NCBI GenBank assembly: GCA_037043015.1
Contig: CM073321.1
Location: 2,547,001-2,611,000 of the forward strand
DNA length: 64,000 nt
Direction: 5' to 3'
From: Bryum argenteum
Taxonomy: Eukaryota; Streptophyta; Bryopsida; Bryales; Bryaceae
Shown here: positions 35,636-44,880 of the stretch, one piece after another
How the letters are laid out: each line of letters opens with the position of its first letter
Numbering within the stretch: the stretch's first letter is position 1
Notes under the pieces: model-generated
The model's input: only the letters and a program-made list of their open reading frames with translations
The model's database searches: none
What the model was told of the DNA's origin: nothing
Program-made: the position numbers and the translations under genes

Positions 35636-36720
35636 GATGTATTAATATATTTAATAAATAGTCTAATCAATAATCCTTGATTTCTATGTGTATTCAATAA
35701 TTTTTTTAAGAACAGTTATCTTTCAAAATACTGTATTTATAAGATACTTTATCTTCTGGTGACAAGTTTATTATATGTAATTTGTTTTATTTAATTATTT
35801 ACATTAACATATTTATGAAAAGTCCATAAAATATCCATAGATTCACAAATTTAATGTGTATTATATTATCTCTTCATCCAAATTTATATTTTCCAATAAA
35901 ATATTCATTAAAGATACTGTTTATTAACGAGTTATACCAAAATAACTTATTTACCAATAATTTTGATTTTTTTTTTTTTTTTTTTTTTTTTGTGACATAT
36001 AGAAGACTATAGTGTTATGACTATAGTGATCATTTTGATTCCTAATTTTTTTAAAAATCACATCAGTTTACTATTTGCAAGTCTTGCCTTTCGATAGGAA
36101 TCCCATAGATCTTTTCATACTTCACCGCCATGTGACTAGAGTACAAGAAAAATATTCACGTCTTTGAGTTCTTAGCATATGTACTTACGGTTATATATAT
36201 TTCTACCAACAAACTATTTTTTGTACTTGTAAATAATCATCATCTTAAGTTGTACATACTTTAGAAGTAGACAAATTAATATTTATAAGACAATATGTGG
36301 TACAAATATTTTTCTATTCGTTATACTGAAGATGATCAAAAAATACACAGTAGTTAGAAAGCCAACAACCTCATATATAGAATTTGTTTTACTCTAAATT
36401 GGTTTTTCATGGAGGTATTTTGCACGGGATAAAGATTAAACATGATAGATTTTTTTTTACAAAAGATAGGGAACAATGTACTCTATACGTATCGTGTTTG
36501 AACCTAAGAATTCGAAGTTCTTTACTGTACTAAATTTAGTCAAAATTTTGTTAAAAAACTTCCACTAAAATCCTTGTCATTTACTTAGTGAAAATTGGGA
36601 CAAAATTTGGACATAGTCAAATCTAAGTCAAAACTTAGCCAAGAATTAGTAAAAAAAAAAAATATTCAAAACATAGTTAAACTGTAACAAAATTGCGAAA
36701 AATAAATAATAAATTAATTA
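32751..36720. other. AT-rich noncoding block
   Basis: About 4 kb of very AT-rich sequence without credible coding frames on either strand. It holds a (TA)n microsatellite at about 35605-35632, a long poly-T tract near 35966-35992, and a purine run near 36650. Composition is unlike the flanking coding parts of the module. No repeat unit was recognised. Confidence 0.6.
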
Positions 36721-36727
36721 TTTTGTC

Positions 36728-36830
36728 ATGCCCATGATCATGTGCATGGGCATGGTCATGTACATGGTCATGCATGTATGTATGCATGACCATGTGCATG
36801 GCCATGTCCATGCACATCATTATACGCATG
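36728..36830. repeat. CATG-rich degenerate palindromic repeat
   Basis: Around fifteen CATG tetramers in about 100 bases, in units such as CATGYNCATG and GCATGACCATGTGCATGGCC. Because CATG is self-complementary the whole stretch is quasi-palindromic. Confidence 0.7.
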
Positions 36831-36839
36831 AAAAAGTTC

Positions 36840-37510
36840 TGGTGATGGGATTGGACGTCCCACCACCGCCGCCTTCTCCACGGAGGTCACATCCCACCCC
36901 CCTCACTTAGCCCACTTACCTGCGAGTGCGAGGGTCCCGTCCCCCTCACTTACCTGCCATTACGAGCAGGTTCTCCATTCGTTGTCTTCCTCGTTTCCCT
37001 GCTCAGCTGCGCTCCTCCTTTTCTCCAGCCGTTGTCTTCCTCGTTTGCCCTGCTTAGCTGCGCTCCCTCTTTTCCGGCGTTGTTCTGCTTTTCTGCAGTC
37101 TGCGCTCCTCCTTTTCCGGCGTTGTTCGCTTTTCTGCGGTCTGCGCTCCTGCTTTTCCGGCGTTGTCCTGCTTTTCTGCGGTCTCCTTCTGCTGGTTTTG
37201 CTGCGCTTATTTCCTCGGAGTGAGCGCCTGTGTCTGGCACTTGTCCTCTTGCGCGAGTCATCGGGGTTTTGTCGTTTTCATTGTAATTGTCGACGAGGAG
37301 GATCGGAGAGTTTTGGCGCCATTTCGCGCTGGGCACTGCGAGGTGGAGTTCTTCCCCGGAATTAGTTCGTGGAGAGCGGCAGTGCTGTTGCGAGTTCGCG
37401 GAGGTCGGCGGTGCTGCTGCGATTTCGCTCGGCGGCGCAGGTGCTGCTGCGAGTTTGATTGGCAGCGGTTTTCTGCTTCTGCTCTGCTACTGCATCTTAA
37501 AGGTTAGTAA
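36840..37510 (+). promoter_or_regulatory. GC-rich island with about 41 bp tandem repeat
   Basis: A sharp switch from AT-rich to GC-rich sequence. TTTTCCGGCGTTGT recurs at 37070, 37112 and 37153 in units of about 41 bases, preceded by two older GTTGTCTTCCTCGTTT units. Long open frames exist on both strands but are biased by the repeat. CTTAAAG|GTTAGTAAT near 37503 resembles a splice donor, so this could be a promoter and leader exon for the rightward gene at 39619, but that is speculative. Confidence 0.35.
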
Positions 37511-37576
37511 TGCTTTGCGCGTAGTTTAGGGTTTAGCGTAGTTTATTTTGTTTCAAGGCCCGTCTTCGTCATTTTC

Positions 37577-38056
37577 GAGCTCGTAGTTTCATTTTCGGTG
37601 GGGGGGAGCGGTCCGCTCCTTTGTGGGTGTGCACTGGTCCCACGCGACCTTGATTTTGCCGAGGACGCGCTCCTGTCCTTCGCTGGTCGGGACCCGGAGT
37701 CGGCGACGTTAGTATGAATCAATTAGAGTGCTTAAAGTCTGAATACATTAGCAAGGAATAACGCGCCAGGTGTCTTTGCATTTTGTGTTGGTCTTCGGAA
37801 TGTTAGTCTTCGGAATGTGTTGGTGCAATTCTTGGATTTTTGAAAGACGAACTTCTGCGAAAGCATTTGCCGATGATGTTTTCATTAATAAAGAACGAAA
37901 GTAGGGGGCTCGAAGACGATCAGATACCGTCCTGGTCGCAACCATAAACGATGCCGACTAGGGTTTCGGGGGTGTTGATTTGAAGACCCCGCCAGCACCT
38001 TATGAGAAATCAAAGTTTCTGGATTCCGGGGAGAGTATGGTCGCAAGTCTGAAACC

Positions 38057-38090
<34 letters not shown>
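37577..38090 (+). rRNA. 18S rRNA gene fragment (degenerate)
   Basis: Nuclear small-subunit rRNA sequence in sense orientation, truncated at both ends. Diagnostic conserved stretches in order: GAGCTCGTAGTTTC (37577), GAGCGGTCCGCTCC, GTGTGCACTGG, ATTAGAGTGCTTAAAG, AATTCTTGGATTTTTGAAAG, ACGAACTTCTGCGAAAGCAT, GGGGGCTCGAAGACGATCAG, CATAAACGATGCCGACTAGG, CACCTTATGAGAAATCAAAG, AGTATGGTCGCAAG, GGAATTGACGGAAGGGCACC and ACCAGGAGTG (ending 38090). This is roughly the central quarter of the gene. Substitutions at normally invariant sites (for example GAAGGG context kept but AAGTAGGGGG for AAGTTGGGGG) and the truncation mark it as a pseudogene fragment. Confidence 0.9.
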
Positions 38091-38820
38091 AGATTGTAGA
38101 TAGCTTCAATACTTCCTTGATTGACGAAATTTGTGAACTCTTACTTCTGAGAGTTAGGCTAGGAATAACAATTGCGCACTTGAAGTTAGAATTTGCAGTA
38201 ACTTGTATTTGAATTGCTTGTAGAAAATCTTGCGGGAGATATAGTCGGTGAAATCGGTTTCGAGATTCAATTGCTGGAACGTCGAGATAGTCGTATTTGG
38301 AGAAGAATATCGAGGTAAAGTGACAGAAACGTTTGTGTATGAGTCCGTCAAACTGGACTTCATTTTTCAGCTTTGATTTTTCGTAATTTTCTATTGCCGC
38401 TTTCATTGTTGTGCATTGTTCTTAGCACTTCATTTCAAGATTCAATGGTGATGCTTAGGCTCAAGCTCGTACATGTTTGAATTTCACGTAAGGTGCAGCA
38501 TGTTATGCTGGATTGCTTAATTTTGTTAAAAGAATGCCTACGCTTCCGCTTCGATGAAAGTATCATTAACATCTGATTCCAATTCCATATGTATTCATAG
38601 AACTCTGAATATTACACCACAAATGCTTCCAAGCAAACGTAGTTCCTCACTCACCTCCCTAATCCATGACCAATTGCATTCTTCTGCAGGGCAAGCCCAA
38701 GCGGAGTGCATCACAGAAGTCTATCCCAGAATATACAAAATCAATGGCAGACAGGTGATAATCATCAACAACAAAAATCCACTAACTCGCATGCAATATG
38801 CCCCTACATGGACGCGGCTA
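38091..38820. other. Stretch between 18S fragment and palindromes, possible leader exon
   Basis: Mostly noncoding. A CTTCTGCAG acceptor-like site near 38689 precedes GGCAAGCCCAAGCGG and a short open stretch including ECITEVYPRIYKINGRQVII. No family recognised. Confidence 0.3.
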
Positions 38821-39529
38821 CAGTTTAGCTCGAGTCGAGCTAAACTGTAGTGGAAAAGAGCCTCTACAGTTTAGCTCGACTCGAGCTAAACTGCGGAAAA
38901 AACTGTTAACTACAGTTTAGCTCGAGTCGAGCTAAACTGTAGTTGGCACGTTACTCTACAGTTTAGCTCGACTCGAGCTAAACTGTAGCTGGCACCAGCC
39001 TCTACAGTTTAGCTCGAGTCGAGCTAAACTGCTGCAATTGTAAACAGTCGATAGGTATTTGATAACGCAAAAATTAGATATGGGTATACGGTACCAAAAT
39101 GAATGAACACTAAAAATAACAAAAACAACAATTCAATATAGCAGACAGAAATCCGTAAAACTGTTTAGCTCGACTCGAGCTAAACTGAAGCATGCACCAG
39201 CCTCTACAGTTTAGCTCGAGTCGAGCTAAACTGTTGTAGCTGTTAACAATTGGTAGTTATTTAATAACGTAGAAAATAGATATGGGTATAAAGTTCGACA
39301 TACCAACATGTAAGAACTAAAACTAACAAGACAAAATTCAATTTAGGAGACAGACATCCGTCAACAGTTTAGCTCGACTCGAGCTAAACTGAAGGTGGCA
39401 TAAGCCTCTACAGTTTAGCTCGAGTCGAGCTAAACTGAAGCTGGTCCCAGCCTCTCCAGTTTGGCTCGACTCGAGCTAAACTGTTGCTGGCACCAGCCTC
39501 AACAGTTTAGCTCGAGTCGAGCTAAACTG
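38821..39529. promoter_or_regulatory. Palindrome cluster 2 (eleven 27 bp palindromes) upstream of the ParB-like/methyltransferase-like gene
   Basis: Starts at 38821, 38867, 38913, 38959, 39005, then 39161, 39207, then 39365, 39411, 39457, 39503. Spacing within each run is exactly 46 bases, and the central base alternates G, C, G, C, G; C, G; C, G, C, G without exception. Spacers are 19 bases and related (TAGCTGGCACCAGCCTCTA type). A higher-order duplication of about 203 bases (39005-39207 and 39207-39411) carries the longer spacers. Only 39161 and 39457 have single mismatches. The last palindrome ends 90 bases before the ATG at 39619. Confidence 0.95.
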
Positions 39530-41156
39530 TTGCAAGTAGTCAGTCAAAGTTTTCTAGCTATATGGACATGAAAACGTAATGTTCAGCTCAGTACAAGTAC
39601 TGAAAAGAACTATAATCTATGCTTCATGGCATTCCATCAACTAATTCAATGTCCATTCACAGTCAGGAAAAGGCACGAGTTCAGGAGGCGCTCCAACACT
39701 TCTTCAAGCTTAGGCCATCGGATATTGACGAGGACGATGGCGACGACACGAAGCAGTTGGACTGCTGGGAATTCAAGGACCCATCAAAAGTTGTGTCCTG
39801 GTCGGCCAGATGGATTCCGTATACAGCATTCCTTACACTCGTCGTGACCTACGAAGGAAATGTAGAAGACCCCATTTCCATCGACATGGATTCCAAGCTC
39901 ACGGACTTCGATCACGAAACGGAGAAAGAAATCATTGCTACATTAACAACCTTCAAGGAGAAGGACAAGGAGCAAGCATACAACTACACCATTCTGATCG
40001 ATATCAAGCAGACTGGTTTTGACTTGGGCCAGTTAGTAGAGAGTTTAGAGCCGTCCAGTTTCGACGAAATCAAAACCACACTGAAACAGGATATGCTTAT
40101 GAAAGCATGGCACACCAAACAGGGGGGAAGATCTGAAGGCCAAGCAGCTCGCCATCAAACTGCGATCCGTAGTCTCTGCTCTCACACACGCTGACATTAC
40201 GGCAAAGACTATACACCTGAAATGGAAAGCGCCACTGGAGGGATCTGGGCTGACTGCAACCGGGAGCGGCGTACAGAGCAGGACCCCAACGCGCCCGCAA
40301 CGTGCAACTAGGCCCATACAAACAACCACCACGACTACAGACTCGCCTCTAATAAGGAGAGAAGCTCCCGTGAAGAAGTCGACCGAGGCGAAGAAGAAAA
40401 AGAACATGCTCATCCCCGAGGAGGATGCTCTAACGGCTTTGAACGATGCTATTAAATGCATTCCAAAGAACGTTAATACCGTGGAGGAGATCGACTTCGA
40501 GAACGTCAACCTAATGTATCAGAAGTTCTTCACGGACTGTCAGGACTGTTTCGTATTTCTGAAACCTGACACAAAGATAGAGGTCGACTTGATGAGGATG
40601 ATCGAGTCCCCTCCCGAATAGACCATTCGGGCTTTCGAGAAGAAGGGCAAAACAGACTTCATGAATCATCTCATCAATATGCCTGACAGGTCGCAGAAGC
40701 AAACGCTCTTCGTCATGCCGAAACTGGATGTGAAGCCGAACGGCCTGGAAGATATGCAGGACTCCGAGTTCTGGATTATCAACGACCAACACAGCGTTGC
40801 CGCCTCGAAGCAGATGCTTGAGTCCAAAGTCCCTGAAACGATTCGCAAAGACTTCCGGGTATGGTCAGCTTTCGTAGTTTGGACAAAGGATGAAGCCAAG
40901 CTCCGCAAGATATCGGCGTTTTATAACAGAGTGAACCACTTCACTCCATTTAAGCCGACATGGGCATCGAACATCCTTGCCGCCCGCACTGTGTGGGAGA
41001 ACTACGGGCGCCCAGCGAACAGACATGCAGCAGCTGGGGTGGCGGATAAGCGCGTGCAAACAAAGCGAGTTGTGTCACAATTCGCAAATTTTGACGTAAG
41101 TGGTACCTCATGTCGCATCACACCTATTTTCTATCATAGCAAATTGTTCCCCGTAA

Positions 41157-41381
41157 CAGTTTCGCTAGGGTCGAGCTAAACTGTCGTTACAGTTTAGCTT
41201 GAGTCGAGCTAAACTGTCATTGCAGTTTAGGTCGTGTCGAGCTAAACAACAAAGACAGTTTAGCTCGAGTCGAGCTAAACTGTCATTGCAGTTTAGCTTG
41301 AGTCGAGCTAAACTGTCATTGCAGTTTAGGTCGTGTCGAGCTAAACTGCAATGACAGTTCAGCTCGACTCGAGCTAAACTC
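41157..41381. promoter_or_regulatory. Palindrome cluster 3: seven 27 bp palindromes on a 33 bp register inside intron 1
   Basis: Starts at 41157, 41190, 41223, 41256, 41289, 41322 and 41355, exactly 33 bases apart, with 6 base spacers (TCATTG, CAAAGA, CAATGA types). Only 41256 is perfect; 41190 and 41289 carry CTTGAG, and 41223 and 41322 carry GGTCGTG, suggesting a 66-base dimer was duplicated. All lie within the 397-base intron 41096-41492. Confidence 0.9.
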
Positions 41382-42892
41382 TCGTTTCTGCTTAATAAAC
41401 TAAAAATATTTACAGCTATTGAATTCCATATGCACGCGAAAGAAAAAGCTTCCGCTCTCTTCCACTCTGACATCTTACTTGTGGCATTGCAGAAATTCGT
41501 GGACTCCATTCGACATAGGTTCGCCATGATTGATGTTGCCAAGGCCCAAAGAGAGGTGAAGCACAAGGTCTTGTCCCTTACGAATGAGCTGAAGATTATC
41601 ACCTTTCCTGAAGATCTCTGGAACCTGTGGGCAGAGTTGATTGGAAGTGTCGCCCAGGGCACCCTTATCGACCCCTACTCTTTGAGGCAGTTGTGTGACA
41701 AGCCAGGGTTTAAACCAGACAGCGATCAAACCTTGTCGAGGGAATTTTTTAAGAACCTCGGTAACCTTTCGGAGTCAGACCATAGAAAACTCTGTTCACA
41801 TATGTTGAATAGGTCAGGTCCGTCACGGAAACTGGAATACCCGAAGGTTACTCTCAAACAACCGGTAACCCTTCTTGAAGATTGCTACTCCGTGAAGGAG
41901 TACGTTGAACGGTTGAAGCGTAAGGCAACCGCCCAGCTTCAGATCCACAAGATCAGACCTGAACTGGGAATCTTCAAGAACAACGAGTTCGACGTGGTTG
42001 CGTGGAAGAAATTCAAGAAAGACTTCCACGTCACGAAGGCCTCAAAGCGCGCACTCCTGGAATGGGGGATACCTGATAAGTACTACGCAGACCAAAGGCA
42101 AACCCAGCACAGGAACACCAGCTGCGAAGATCTCTCTCCCTAAGCGAAGAGGTTCTTCGAGGTGTTTCTGGAGAAGCGCGAAAAGTTTACTGGCCCTGTT
42201 GGTACTCTCATATTCCGTTCCTTCGAGCGCAAAACACCACAGAGGCTGAAAGATTGGCCTGAGAACAAATGGCCAGAACCTGCACCCGAGATGAACGTCG
42301 GAATCATCGACTTCAGATTGGTTCCGGGTAGTTGTAGTTCCTCAGCTGATTCCTCGCCTGATCACCCATTCTTCGAAATGTTCATGGCGATCCTGTCGTC
42401 CCAGAACAAGCCAGCTCTGAAAGATGTTCCCTGCTGGTAATTTATTTGCAGGGGTGAGAGTGAATATGCGCAAGTTGAGGCGTTCGCGACCAATCCTGAA
42501 TTCTTCCCAGGGAATTATAAGCTGATCCCGATGTACTATCCATCCCCGCACAAACGGCTCGCTGGATACAATGCGAAAGCGAAGCAAGCCTCAGAGCTTG
42601 TGCGTCTTCTCTTCATGATCAGGGGAAACGTGAACCTCGCGCGTATGCCTCAGGCCGAGTACCGCGCTCCAAAGCACGCGCTTTACGAGAAGCCACGGAA
42701 ATACAACGAGTCACGGTACCACATGTACCCGATCGAGTTACGGATGGATTTCTATTTGCAGGTCATCCAGCTATTCTGTCAAGAGCAAGAGAACATCTTT
42801 CTTGTCTACGCCGGCGAGAAAGCAGTCTGCGCAAGCATGGTAAGCTTCGCAGTAGTAAAACCCGATTATCTTTGCTCGCATAGGAACCCCTA

Positions 42893-42919
42893 CAGTTTAG
42901 CTCGACTTGAGCTAAACCG
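42893..42919. promoter_or_regulatory. Single degenerate palindrome in intron 2
   Basis: CAGTTTAGCTCGA, C, then TTGAGCTAAACCG: two mismatches to the arm. It lies in the 157-base intron 42840-42996. Confidence 0.8.
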
Positions 42920-43926
42920 TCTAGCTTGTTCCCAAACCATTTCCGCTTTACTTACAGATGATTTCAGTTCTTGATGCTGCACTGTTTTCGTTGTAGATGT
43001 TGTCTCTCGACGCCTATGCTATATTCGACGCCGAAGATAGAGAGGACATCGACCAGGCGTACGATGAAGGGCTTACTCTTGATCCTACTGACTTCTCTGT
43101 GAACGGGTATTTCGTCGACAAAGTCGAGTTCCCGGAGGTTGGAGCCATGCTCTTGAAAGGCAAGCGCAAAGCTGTTGCGTCTTTGGATGACGAGGCCCTC
43201 GACAATGAGGCGGACGTCCCCGACCAGGAGGACTCTGGGTCAAGTGGAAGGCAACTTCACGGTGAAGGCAGCACTTACAGCCTTGGTTCCGGAGGGGATG
43301 ACGAAGAGCATTTCATGGAAATCGACACGACCCCTCGGACACCGCAGGAGTCGCGTACCGCTCCCGGGCGAGGAGGAGGCAGAGGGAGTGCAAAGCGGAA
43401 ACGTAATCCCCTGTCGAGGGACTCACCCTCAAGTAGGTTCAAGGCCGAGGAGAGTGCTGAATTGGCAGCACTACAGCGCAAGGTTGAGGAGGAGATGGCA
43501 CACCGGAAAGAGTTGGAAGAGCTCCTTAAACAACAGAATATTGAGCAGCGAGAACGCGAAAAGAGGGAACAGGAACGCCATGACAGGTTGATGGAGATGA
43601 TGGAGAGTTTAACTGCCGGCCACGCATTAGCTCTGGCGAAGACAAAGGCCACCACTGCTACCCGTGCTGATCCTGCATCCCTGCAACCACTTCCGTCTCT
43701 GCCGCCTCCAACTACCGAGCCTTTCGCACCTACGCCTTCCTCTCCTATACCTGAAAGAGGACCAGTGGGTGACGAAGAAGAAGAATCTCCAGGTCCTCCT
43801 TCAACTTAGATTTTGGATCGAGTGTATAGTATTTAAGCTGTAAATGCCGGGAAACACATATACATGTGAAATTTTGTATCAAACTCAGACATTTTTTTGT
43901 AATTAATACAGGCCTTTACTATTCTG

Positions 43927-43953
43927 CAGTTTAGCTTGACTCGAGCTAAAATG
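43927..43953. promoter_or_regulatory. Single degenerate palindrome downstream of the gene
   Basis: CAGTTTAGCTTGA, C, then TCGAGCTAAAATG, two mismatches. It lies 118 bases after the stop codon and is the rightmost member, so it may lie near the module's right end. Confidence 0.8.
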
Positions 43954-44045
43954 TTGCCCTTTTTCCTATCTGCTTCTTGATGGCTCCCGTATTCTATATC
44001 CTCCATCTTATTGTTTCCTGATTCCATGAATTTGTATTGCTTGCC

Positions 44046-44660
44046 AGATGTTAATTTGGATGACGAAGCAATCGATGTTCCAGTCATGGATGATGTCACG
44101 CTTGAATGTTATCACCATGAGCGGGTTCCATGGGTGGAGGACACACTCAAATTGCATGATGTCTCACATACACAGAATGTTGTTGCTGTCCGTGATGAGA
44201 TAGATTGCACTGAGCAGTCACTCGGGTCAATGGGTGTCCAAGTTGACTTAGAGGAGAGCAATTATGATAATCGGGTATTTTCTGTTCCACAAACACTGCT
44301 CTCACCCATGCCTTCGTTGCGATGTGTTTTATGGTTCTGACCTTGAATTCATCGCACCAGTGACGAAAGCTCCCCAGTAATTTTGTCGTGGTGCGCCGTT
44401 TTCATTTCAGGTCAACGAAGCATCGGTCAATGATTTAATTTCTAGAGAAGACATAGGTGGGGTTCCAAGCAAATCCTCCGGTACTTGGTTAAATGTTGTT
44501 CTCGACCTCAATGGTATCCTCTGCAGTTGTTCCCCATTTTGGGAAGCTAAAGGATACAGAAATCGTGACTTCCGTATTCACTCAGCCACGTTGCCAACCG
44601 AGGTGGGGAAGAAGCTTGTATGGGTGAGGCCCAACTGTAAGGACTTCCTCTCTCGGGGGT
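44046..44660 (+). pseudogene. FCP1/NIF-like phosphatase domain fragment
   Basis: An acceptor-like GCTTGCCAG at about 44045 precedes an acidic exon (DVNLDDEAIDVPVMDDVTLE). After a second acceptor (TTTCATTTCAG, about 44410) comes GTWLNVVLDLNGILCSCSPF, WEAKGYRNRDFRIHS and GKKLVWVRPNCKDFLSR. The VVLDLNGILC plus VRPNCKDFL pattern matches the N-terminal half of HAD-type FCP1 phosphatase domains, with Asn in place of the usual second catalytic Asp. Similarity stops at about 44655, where retrotransposon sequence from the opposite strand begins. It is truncated and probably nonfunctional. Confidence 0.5.
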
Positions 44661-44880
44661 TTTGGGTTAAGGAACCAATCAGGTCTAAACTCTTGCGTTC
44701 CCTGATCCGGTACACTAGACCGTGTTGGTCGTTGTAGCGTCAACCCGGTGATCAATCCGGATCTCGTCTTGTCTTCACACTTCACAGAATCTCCGTGGAA
44801 TGTTACCCGGAAGGTGGACCATCTTGCTAGGTTGTAAGGGTAAATTGAGTTAATTTTGGTCTCCTCGGTTCGGTAACTCA

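Larger units (their letters stand above)
39619..43809 (+). pseudogene. ParB-like/methyltransferase-like gene of the palindrome module (three stops, one frameshift)
   Basis: Three exons: 39619-41095, 41493-42839, 42997-43809, both introns GT..AG and phase 0. One frame runs through all of them, broken by an extra G in a G6 run near 40125 and by TAG 40619, TAA 42141 and TAA 42438. The middle of exon 1 has a ParB-like motif, FWIINDQHSVAASKQML, then FRVWSAFVVW and ISAFYNRVNHF. Exon 2 ends with a beta-class methyltransferase motif I type stretch, YHMYPIELRMDFYLQVIQLF then IFLVYAGEKAVCASM, continued in exon 3 by SLDAYAIFDAEDRED. The motif IV position reads VGIIDFRLVPG rather than a DPPY type. The C-terminus has a coiled coil (RKELEELLKQQNIEQRERE) and a proline-rich tail. 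Fold calls are by eye. Confidence 0.6.

Noticed and set aside
36950-37365. Arginine/glycine-rich 128 aa minus-strand and 127 aa plus-strand frames
   Set aside because: Both read through the same 41 bp repeat in opposite strands; compositionally biased.
31708-39529. CRISPR-like array (regular repeats and spacers)
   Set aside because: Repeats are near-perfect palindromes with inverted alternation, spacers are related to each other, the sequence is eukaryotic and no cas-like gene is present.
40619-42440. Reassigned genetic code (TAR read as glutamine)
   Set aside because: Some stops could replace glutamine, but others in copies A and B replace tryptophan or phenylalanine, and frameshifts accompany them; decay is simpler.
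31708-43953. Intrinsic bacterial terminators
   Set aside because: The hairpins lack U-tracts, lie upstream of genes and in spliced introns, and the context is eukaryotic.
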